Of a DNA stretch of 64,000 nucleotides, positions 13,301 through 26,000 are shown piece after piece. Source of the stretch: Pogonophryne albipinna. Taxonomy: Eukaryota > Chordata > Actinopteri > Perciformes > Artedidraconidae. Each line of letters begins with the position of its first letter. Position 1 is the first letter of the stretch. Under the pieces are notes generated by a model that made no database searches, was not told where the DNA came from, and was given only the letters and a program-made list of their open reading frames with translations. Position numbers and translations under genes: made by a program. Location: the NCBI GenBank assembly GCA_028583405.1, contig JAPTMU010000109.1, positions 268,653-332,652 on the forward strand, in the 5' to 3' direction.

Positions 13301-16300
13301 CTATCTATCACACTATCTATCCATCACACTATCTATCCATCACACTATCCATCACACTATCCATCACACTATCTATCACACTATCTATCACACTATCCAT
13401 CACACTATCTATCACACTATCTATCTATCACACTATCTATCACACTATCTATCCATCACACTATCCATCACACTATCCATCACACTATCCATCACACTAT
13501 CTATCACACTATCTATCTATCACACTATCTATCACACTATCTATCCATCACACTATCCATCACACTATCTATCACACTATCTATCACACTATCTATCTAT
13601 CACACTATCTATCACACTATCCATCACACTATCTATCACACTATCCATCACACTATCTATCACACTATCTATCTATCACACTATCTATCACACTATCTAT
13701 CCATCACACTATCCATCACACTATCCATCACACTATCTATCACACTATCTATCTATCACACTATCTATCACACTATCTATCACACTATCCATCACACTAT
13801 CCATCACACTATCCATCACACTATCAATCACACTATCTATCTATCACACTATCCATCACACTATCCATCACACTATCCATCACACTCTCCATCACACTAT
13901 CCATCACACTATCTATCACACTATCTATCTATCACACTATCTATCACACTATCTATCCATCACACTATCCATCACACTATCCATCACACTATCTATCACA
14001 CTATCTATCTATCACACTATCCATCACACTATCTATCACACTATCTATCACACTATCCATCACACTATCTATCACACTATCTATCACATTATCTATCACA
14101 CTATCCATCACACTATCTATCACACTATCTATCACACTATCCATCACACTATCACACTATCTATCACACTATCTATCACACTATCTATCACATTATCTAT
14201 CACACTATCCATCACACTATCCATCACACTTATCTATCACACTATCTATCACATTATCTATCACACTATCCATCACACTATCCATCACACTATCCATCAC
14301 ACTATCACACTATCACACTATCTATCACACTATCTATCACACTATCTATCACACTATCCATCACACTATCACACTATCTATCACACTATCTATCACACTA
14401 TCCATCACACTATCCATCACACTATCACACTATCCATCACACTATCTATCACATTATCTATCACACTATCCATCACACTATCCATCACACTATCTATCAC
14501 ACTATCCATCACACTATCTATCACACTATCCATCACACTATCACACTATCTATCACACTATCCATCACACTATCTATCACACTATCTATCACATTATCTA
14601 TCACACTATCTATCACACTATCTATCACACTATCCATCACACTATCCATCACACTATCACACTATCTATCACACTATCCATCACACTATCTATCACACTA
14701 TCTATCACACTATCCATCACACTATCACACTATCCATCACACTATCCATCACACTATCCATCACACTATCTATCACACTATCTATCACACTATCTATCAC
14801 ACTATCCATCACACTATCTATCACACTATCTATCACATTATCTATCACACTATCCATCACACTATCCATCACACTATCTATCTATCACACTATCCATCAC
14901 ACTATCCATCACACTATCCATCACACTATCTATCACACTATCTATCTATCACACTATCTATCACACTATCTATCACACTATCTATCACACTATCCATCAC
15001 ACTATCCATCACACTATCACACTATCTATCACACTATCCATCACACTATCTATCACACTATCTATCACATTATCTATCACATTATCTATCACACTATCAC
15101 ACTATCCATCACACTATCCATCACACTATCCATCACACTATCCATCACACTATCTATCACACTATCTATCACACTATCTATCACACTATCTATCACATTA
15201 TCTATCACACTATCCATCACACTATCCATCACACTATCTATCTATCACACTATCCATCACACTATCCATCACACTATCCATCACACTATCTATCACACTA
15301 TCTATCTATCACACTATCTATCACACTATCTATCACACTATCTATCACACTATCTATCACACTATCCATCACACTATCTATCACACTATCCATCACACTA
15401 TCTATCACACTATCTATCTATCACACTATCTATCACACTATCTATCCATCACACTATCCATCACACTATCCATCACACTATCTATCCATCACACTATCCA
15501 TCACACTATCCATCACACTATCTATCACACTATCTATCTATCACACTATCCATCACACTATCTATCACACTATCTATCTATCACACTATCCATCACACTA
15601 TCCATCACACTATCCATCACACTATCTATCACACTATCCATCACACTATCTATCACACTATCTATCTATCACACTATCTATCACACTATCTACCCATCAC
15701 ACTATCCATCACACTATCTATCACACTATCCATCACACTATCTATCACACTATCTATCACACTATCCATCACACTATCTATCACACTATCTATCACACTA
15801 TCCATCACACTATCTATCACACTATCCATCACACTATCTATCACACTATCCATCACACTATCCATCACACTATCACACTATCTATCACACTATCTATCAC
15901 ACTATCCATCACACTATCACACTATCTATCACACTATCCATCACACTATCTATCACACTATCTATCACACTATCCATCACACTATCCATCACACTATCAC
16001 ACTATCTATCACACTATCTATCACACCATCACACTATCCATCACACTATCCATCACACTATCTATCACATTATCTATCACACTATCCATCACACTATCCA
16101 TCACACTATCTATCACACTATCCATCACACTATCACACTATCCATCACACTATCCATCACACTATCTATCACACTATCTATCACACTATCTATCACACTA
16201 TCCATCACACTATCTATCACATTATCTATCACACTATCTATCACACTATCCATCACACTATCCATCACACTATCTATCTATCACACTATCCATCACACTA

Positions 16301-19300
16301 TCCATCACACTATCCATCACACTATCTATCACACTATCTATCTATCACACTATCTATCACACTATCTATCCATCACACTATCTATCCATCACACTATCCA
16401 TCACACTATCCATCACACTATCTATCACACTATCTATCACACTATCCATCACACTATCTATCACACTATCTATCTATCACACTATCTATCACACTATCTA
16501 TCCATCACACTATCCATCACACTATCCATCACACTATCTATCACACTATCTATCTATCACACTATCCATCACACTATCCATCACACTATCCATCACACTA
16601 TCTATCACACTATCTATCTATCACACTATCTATCACACTATCTATCCATCACACTATCCATCACACTATCCATCACACTATCCATCACACTATCTATCAC
16701 ACTATCTATCTATCACACTATCTATCACACTATCTCATCACACTATCTATCACACTATCCATCACACTATCTATCACACTATCTATCTATCACACTATCT
16801 ATCCATCACACTATCCATCACACTATCCATCACACTATCAATCACACTATCTATCTATCACACTATCCATCACACTATCCATCACACTATCCATCACACT
16901 CTCCATCACACTATCCATCACACTATCTATCACACTATCTATCTATCACACTATCTATCACACTATCTATCACACTATCTATCCATCACACTATCCATCA
17001 CACTATCCATCACACTATCCATCACACTATCTATCACACTATCTATCTATCACACTATCCATCACATTATCTATCACACTATCTATCACACTATCTATCA
17101 CACTATCTATCACATTATCTATCACACTATCCATCACACTATCTATCACACTATCCATCACACTATCACACTATCTATCACACTATCTATCACACTATCT
17201 ATCACATTATCTATCACACTATCCATCACACTATCCATCACATTATCTATCACACTATCCATCACACTATCCATCACACTATCACACTATCTATCACACT
17301 ATCTATCACACTATCTATCACACTATCCATCACACTATCACACTATCTATCACACTATCTATCACACTATCCATCACACTATCCATCACACTATCACACT
17401 ATCCATCACATTATCTATCACACTATCCATCACACTATCTATCACACTATCTATCACACTATCCATCACACTATCTATCACACTATCCATCACACTATCA
17501 CACTATCTATCACACTATCTATCACATTATCTATCACACTATCTATCACACTATCTATCACACTATCTATCACACTATCCATCACACTATCCATCACACT
17601 ATCACACTATCTATCACACTATCCATCACACTATCTATCACACTATCTATCACACTATCCATCACACTATCTATCTATCACACTATCTATCACACTATCC
17701 ATCACACTATCTATCACACTATCTATCACACTATCCATCACACTATCCACACTATCCATCACACTATCCTATCACACTATCTATCATCACACTATCCTAT
17801 CACACTTATCTATCACACTTATCTATCACACTATCCATCACACTATCTATCCACACTAATCTATCTATCACACTACTATCCATCACACTATCCATCACAC
17901 TATCCATCACACTATCTATCACACTATCTATCTATCACACTATCTATCACACTATCTATCACACTATCCATCACACTATCTATCACACTATCCATCACAC
18001 TATCTATCACACTATCTATCTATCACACTATCTATCACACTATCTATCCATCACACTATCCATCACACTATCCATCACACTATCTATCACACTATCCATC
18101 ACACTATCTATCACACTATCTATCTATCACACTATCTATCACACTATCTACCCATCACACTATCCATCACACTATCTATCACACTATCTATCACACTATC
18201 CATCACACTATCTATCACACTATCCATCACACTATCTATCACACTATCCATCACACTATCTATCACACTATCCATCACACTATCCATCACACTATCACAC
18301 TATCTATCACACTATCTATCACACTATCCATCACACTATCACACTATCTATCACACTATCCATCACACTATCTATCACACTATCTATCACACTATCTATC
18401 ACACTATCCATCACACTATCCATCACACTATCACACTATCACACTATCTATCACACTATCTATCACACTATCTATCACACCATCACACTATCCATCACAC
18501 TATCCATCACACTATCTATCACACTATCCATCACACTATCCATCACACTATCACACTATCTATCACACTATCTATCACACTATCTATCACACCATCACAT
18601 TATCCATCACACTATCTATCACACTATCTATCACATTATCTATCACACTATCTATCACACTATCCATCACACTATCCATCACACTATCTATCACACTATC
18701 TATCACACTATCTATCACACTATCTATCACATTATCTATCACACTATCTATCACACTATCTATCACATTATCCATCACATTATCCATCACACTATCTATC
18801 ACACTATCTATCACATTATCTATCACACTATCTATCACACTATCCATCACACTATCCATCACACTATCCATCACACTATCTATCACACTATCTATCACAC
18901 TATCCATCACACTATCCATCACACTATCTATCACATTATCTATCACACTATCTATCACACTATCCATCACACTATCTATCACACTATCTATCACATTATC
19001 TATCACACTATCTATCACACTATCCATCACACTATCCATCACACTATCTATCACACTATCACATTATCTATCACATTATCTATCACACTATCTATCACAC
19101 TATCTATCACACTATCCATCACACTATCCATCACACTATCACACTATCTATCACACTATCCATCACACTATCACACTATCTATCACACTATCTATCACAC
19201 TATCTATCACACTATCCATCACACTATCACACTATCCATCACACTATCTATCACATTATCTATCACACTATCCATCACACTATCTATCACACTATCCATC

Positions 19301-20823
19301 ACACTATCTATCACACTATCCATCACACTATCACACTATCTATCACACTATCCATCACACTATCCATCACACTATCTATCACATTATCTATCACATTATC
19401 TATCACACTATCTATCACACTATCTATCACACTATCTATCACACTATCCATCACACTATCCATCACACTATCACACTATCCATCACACTATCTATCACAC
19501 TATCTATCACACTATCCATCACACTATCACACTATCCATCACACTATCCATCACACTATCTATCACATTATCTATCACACTATCTATCACACTATCCATC
19601 ACACTATCCATCACACTATCACACTATCTATCACACTATCTATCACACTATCACACTATCCATCACACTATCTATCACACTATCCATCACACTATCTATC
19701 ACACTATCATCACACTATCTATCACACTATCCATCACACTATCTATCACACTATCCATCACACTATCTATCACATTATCTATCACACTATCTATCACACT
19801 ATCTATCACACTATCCATCACACTATCCATCACACTATCACACTATCTATCACACTATCCATCACATTATCTATCACACTAACTATCACACTATCCATCA
19901 CACTATCTATCACACTATCCATCACACTATCTATCACACTATCATCACACTATCTATCACACTATCCATCACACTATCTATCACACTATCTATCACACTA
20001 TCTATCACACTATCTATCACACTATCTATCACACTATCGTATATCACGTTCAGATAGAGATGAGAAACAGAGACTCTTCTCACTTCCTGTGTCTTTACTC
20101 ACTGAGTAAATAACCTGATTCTGAGACTAACATTCACTATCTCTTTACCTTCCTCCTCCTCCTCCTCCTCCTCCTCCTCCTCCTCCTCCTCCTCCTCTTC
20201 CTCTCAGGAGGTGTCAGAGTTGCGTTTGAGGAGCAGCTCTGACAGCAAGGAGGTTTCTGACCTGCAGGAGGTGCTGCAGTGGAAAGACCAGAAGATATCG
20301 GTACGCGTTTAAAACACCACAGAAGAAGAAAACAGTTTTTTAAATCTTATCCTAAAAAGAAAGAGATCCTCAGATTGTAACCTTCAGCCCTTGAACCAGG
20401 GCTCGAGCTGAAGGACGACGGGACTTCAGCTCGAGCTCTTGAACCGGGGCTCGAGCTGAAGGATGACGGGACTTCAGCTCGAGCCCTTGAACCGGGGCTC
20501 GAGCTGAAGGATGACGGGACTTCAGCTCGAGCCCTTGAACCGGGGCTCGAGCTGAAGGACGACGGGACTTCAGCTCGAGCTCTTGAACCGGGGCTCGAGC
20601 TGAAGGACGACGGGACTTCAGCTCGAGCTCTTGAACCGGGGCTCGAGCTGAAGTCCCGTCGTGTCGGGGGGGATAAAAAACCATTTTGGGACGAGAGTTA
20701 AAATAAAAATACCCTGCTAACTACGAACGGCGATGAAAATGAAACTGACTGCACGTTTTGTGTAGCACACAGTTATTAAACCTCCTTGTCAACAAACACA
20801 CAAAACATTTAGCAACCCGCGAA

Positions 20824-20865
<42 letters not shown>

Positions 20866-23057
20866 CGTAGCTACAGCTGTACCCGCAAATTCCTGGTCCG
20901 CAAATTCGCGGGTCTAGCTATGTCCTACTGAGTGTGTGCATTTTGCGGGTTGAGTGATGTCCTACTGAGTGTGTGCATTTCGCGGGTTGAGTGATGTCCT
21001 ACTGAGTGTGTGCATTTCGCGGGTTGAGTGATGTCCTACTGAGTGTGTGTATTTCGCGGGTTGAGTGATGTCCTACGGAGTGTGTGTATTTCGTGGGTTG
21101 AGTGATGTCCTACGGAGTGTGTGCATTTCGCGGGTTGAGTGATGTCCTACTGAGTGTGTGCATTTCGCGGGTTGAGTGATGTCCTACTGAGTGTGTGTAT
21201 TTCGCGGGTTGAGTGATGTCCTACTGAGTGTGTGTATTTCGCGGGTTGAGTGATGTCCTACTGAGTGTGTGTATTTCGCGGGTTGAGTGATGTCCTACTG
21301 AGTGTGTGTATTTCGCGGGTTGAGTGATGTCCTACTGAGTGTGTGTATTCCAGACCCTGGAGCGCCGGCCTCTTTATGTACTCACTCCTCTTCACCCCTA
21401 TGAGGCTGAGACCCTCCACCGGTCAGTCCTGAGCCTCTCCCCATGTAGGGATTAAACAGACCCCGGGCCAGAATTATTAAAGACCGTGGTAACGTTAAGC
21501 TCCGACGGTATCGGACTTTTTCTCGGTACTGGAGACATTTAAAACATATGTCGTTTGTATTATTGCTACATACACATTATATCGCAGTTTTAGTTTCGCC
21601 AACTCCGTTTCTAATACGCAAAAAGACTGCAACATCGTCTGTGATGTATTTTCGATCTTTCCAATCCAGACGAGATCTCTCTCCCGTCTGTGTGCGAGGG
21701 GGTTAGAGTCATTTTCTCGTTTGTGTGTTTGTTTGAATATATTTGGCCTTTGTTTCTGATCTAATGATTTGTATGATGTTTTATGTTAAAGGTCACTTTG
21801 AATGATTTTAACTAATGATAATGTAGAACAACTAATATTTTAATTTCGGGACGGTTCCAGGAGGATGGTGAAAAAAAATTGTCGAGAGCCCCGCCTTGAA
21901 CGCATCATGTGAGACAAACTCTTCCATCAGGAACAATTCCATTTCATTTCAAACCTTTATTTATACAGATGAATCCCACTGAGATCATTGATCTCTTTTT
22001 CAAGGGAGAGCTGCTCAAGTAGTTCCACATGAAACATAACAACATACCAGAACAACAAAAGGACATCTTACAGCATCATTTACATAATTATCCACATAAA
22101 CAGGTACCAACAGCTTCCGATTGAGTAGCATCCAACCGAGCTTTAAAAACATTTAGTGGCACCAGATTGTTCAGTTTCCATTTAATTTGCAGACTATTCC
22201 AAGACAGAGGAGCTGCGCATCTAACAGCTGTCTTCCCTGAGACAGTCCTAGCAGTTGGCTCATTTAATAAAACCACAGCATGCGATCTCAGGCAGTAGCC
22301 ACTTACAATTCTCCGTGTGATCAGGGAGCAGATATAAGATGGAAGTTTCCCTAACATGGCTTTGTATATAAAAATGTACCAGTGACTGAGCCTCCGTACA
22401 GTTAGCGAAGGCAAACCAGCCCTTGCATACAGGGTACAGTGATGGGTTAATGCTTTACAGTTTGTCACAAATCTTAGTGCACTGTGATACGCAGCATCTA
22501 ACTTGATCAGGTAATGGGCAGGTGCATTCATATACATCAGATCACCATAGTCCAGCACAGGTAAAAAGGTCACAGAGCCTTTTCCTGGCCTCAAGCGAGA
22601 AACAGGACTTGTTCCTGTAGAAGAAACCTAGCCTAACCCTCAGCTTTTTAAGCAGGTTATTGACATGAAGTTTAAAAGTGAGACAATCATCAAGCCAGAT
22701 ACCAAGGTATTTATAACAGGTAACCACTTCAAGTTTTATTCCTTGCGTAGTTACAATATCTAAAACAGGCTCTGGTGTCTTTTTAACTTTAGAAAAGAGC
22801 ATTACCTTGGTTTTATCAACATTTAAAAGAAGCTTTAGTTCAGAGAGCTGAGTCTGAATAATGTTATTTTGCAAAAGCAGTAGCTATGATGCAGGGCTTT
22901 TATTTTGAAGGGATATCATTTAAAGTCTCCATCTCTATAACTTCCTGTTTAACTTTCCTGTCCTGCTCTTTATTGACATGAACTAATATTTCTGTTTCCT
23001 CTGTTTACCTCCTGACTGCATGACTCCTCCTCCTCCTCCTCCTCCTCCTCTTTGCCC

Positions 23058-23089
<32 letters not shown>

Positions 23090-26000
23090 CTCCTCTTCCT
23101 CCTCCTCTCTCAGGCGTTAGAAAGACAGATAGAAATCTCCGACATCGTTCGTATCGAACGCGACCGCCTCAGAGACGAAGTCGTCCGACAGCGAGATTTA
23201 CTGAAGGTGATGTCACTGTGTGATGTCACTGTGTGATGTCGGAGAGCCGGCCTCTGATTGGCTGCAGCTGACTGACTAACTGATGATTTCCTCCCCAACA
23301 GGAACACGGAGTGGTCGTCTCTCCGGAGCTCCCAATCAATGGGGAGACGGGACAGGAGGATGATGTCACCGCAGATTCTGCCTCCCGATTGGCTGAGGAG
23401 CCGTCACATGGTGGCAGAGAGAGCATGCTGGGTAAAAACTAATGAAACCGTGTTATTTGAATGTTCCCTAACCCACGCATGCCTCTGAACCCTTTGATTC
23501 CACGATGGTTTATAATCCAGCATCGTCCAGAAGAGTTTGAATACTTCTGGAATCAAGACCTCTCGTCGGTCCGGGCTAATTCCCGACCTCTTTTCCCTTT
23601 AAGTGTCCGTCTCTAACCCTCTGCTCTGCTTGGTCCTCCAATGTCTTCTTCATGGTGTTTCAGGGAGAGACCGAGAACCAGGAGAAAGAAACGACACAAC
23701 GTCCAACCGGAGACAGATTAACAACCGCTCCCGGTCTCTGGACAGCGTCCATAGGAAGGGTTTTGATGAAGAGGACGGAGACAGAACTGAGGAAATAAAG
23801 ACTGAGAAGATTCAGGACGGAGATCTGGTGTTAGGAAAGACCCGATGTGTTGAAGAAGAGTCGACCTTTGAAAGCAGAACCGAACCCTCAAACCGAGACA
23901 TCCTTATGCTGGAAATGGAGCGCTCCTTTGACCATGACATCTGTAAATCTATCCAAAGTGAGGTGGGAGGAAGTCAGCTGTCTGTTAGCATAGCTTCAAC
24001 TGAAGAAGTTGACAAGTCCTCAACAGGTTCGATCCTCACAACCGTTCAGCAGAAACAAAACCAACCCGTGACGGGTTACCCATCTTCAGACCGAGAATTT
24101 GCTCCAAACCAATCGTCTGTTGTCGATCGTGTTCCCCGGCCGAAAAAGAACGATGAGAACAAGTACCAGGATGTAAGATGTTCAGAACAGGAAGGAGAAC
24201 CTGATAGAGAAGAGTTTGGTTCAGAAGAATATAAAATAAAAGAGTTCTGTACTCCGACATCTGTGGACCGGTGCAGAGAAAATGAATGGGCTGAGACTGG
24301 AGGTGACGGACCACGTTTAGAAGATACTGAAGTTCTCACAGATCTTATAGCAGGAGAAGAGTTGGTATTAACTTCTCTAAGTCCTGTTCACCAAAGACAA
24401 CATTCAGGGAGTTTGGGAAGTACCCCCAACAAACAAAAAGCCCTTAGGGGGGATTTAATGTGCTCTGGTGTGTCCATAGATCAAGGATTTGAAAGTCACC
24501 TTTCAGATCTTGATGCGTTTCCACCAGCGGAGGAGGTGACCGCTGGGGGGAAGTCTGGTACACCTGAGAAACCAGAAGACAGGGGGGTTAATGAAGAAGG
24601 TAAAGAAGCTCAAGACAAGTCCTCTGAGAGTCCGAAGCCTTCCTCCCAGATATGGAGGGACTGGAGCTGTCTGGAGAACATGATCCACAGCATGCTGAGC
24701 TCTTTCCTTGAGCAAAATCCCGGCTTTGCAGCTGAAATCTCCAGGATTTTCCCAGAAGTCCCAGAGTCTCTCGACAGGTGGATTTCAGATTTCGAAGAGA
24801 CGGTGAAGATCGTCGCGGAAAACTTGTCAGAGCAGCTCGAGGCAATGGAGCAAGAACCAACCGGAGGAAGTGAAACAAAAGAAGGTGCTGCTGGACTCAC
24901 AAGGGTTTTGAAAGACTGCGGAGGGTTGGAGGGTCCTCCTGAAGCCTCTGTGGACTCAAAGAAGGTCTGTAAAGATGACCAGGATCATCCTGACCAAGAT
25001 TCCCCTCGGAACACCTCAGGAAGTAAAGCCAGCGTTTCTTCTTTCACACCAGACGTCTCCGAGTCCTTTCCAGACGTCACACCTCTGAGGATCTCTGTAG
25101 TCCACGCTGAGGAGGTGAAGCACAGCTTGTCCGAGGAGTCCGTCTTCATCCAGTTGTTCTTCAGCGAACCGGAGGAAGTGGTGGAGGCTAAGAAGCCCAA
25201 GGCGTTCTCCTCTGGATCTGTGAACTCCTTCAGGAGGTTCTTAGAGATCACAGCTGAGGAGATCAGAGTGATGGTTCTGCCGGAGCTGCTGCTGATGAGC
25301 CTGCAGGACGGGAGGGTGGAGGAACTGAACAAGATGATAAACACAGAGTCCGAGGAGCACCGGGAGCACCAGGAGGATCAGGAGCACCAGGAGGATCAGG
25401 AGCACCAGGAGAATCAGGAGCACCAGGAGAACCAGGAGAACCAGGAGAATCAGGAGAACCAGGAGGATCAGGAGAACCAGGAGGATCAGGAGAACCAGGG
25501 GGACCAGGAGGACCAGGGGGACCAGGAGGACCAGGAGAACCAGGAGGACCGAGGCCTGGACAGCTGTGAGGAGGTGGACGAGGAGAGGATGAGAATGATG
25601 TAGAAGGATTTGGTCCGGTGGCGTGAAGGAATCAACAAACTAAAAATAAAGTTCTGTCGTTATTTGAATAAAGTTGAATTAGCCGGGAGTTCAGAGGAAA
25701 TGTTTTATAGAAGAAATTTAATCCTGGTTTTGCACAATTTGGGGAAAATCGGATCACTTTTGTTTTGCGATAATGGACCGTTGACCCTGTTCTTTCTGTA
25801 ACCGATCATTTCCACACAACTACAGCTTATTGAGATATGCTACTCCTCACTGGTGTTCAGGGAGAACTCGGCGACTATCCCGTCCCTCTGTGGTCATTTG
25901 ATGAACTATTGAGAAATGGTTGTGGTTGGGGGATGAAAAAGGTGAACTAAGATGTGTTTAGTTAACTTTCCTGACTTGAAACCAGTTGACCACGATGATA

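Noticed and set aside
12295..20057. Stop-free frames of 1,854 and 2,533 codons on plus ([13 protein letters not shown])
   Set aside because: Produced by a 12-base tandem unit without stops inside an lrrfip1 intron; no amino-acid complexity, all frames behave alike.
24036..25423. Minus-strand open frames of 60-120 codons
   Set aside because: Antisense shadows of the long lrrfip1 exon.
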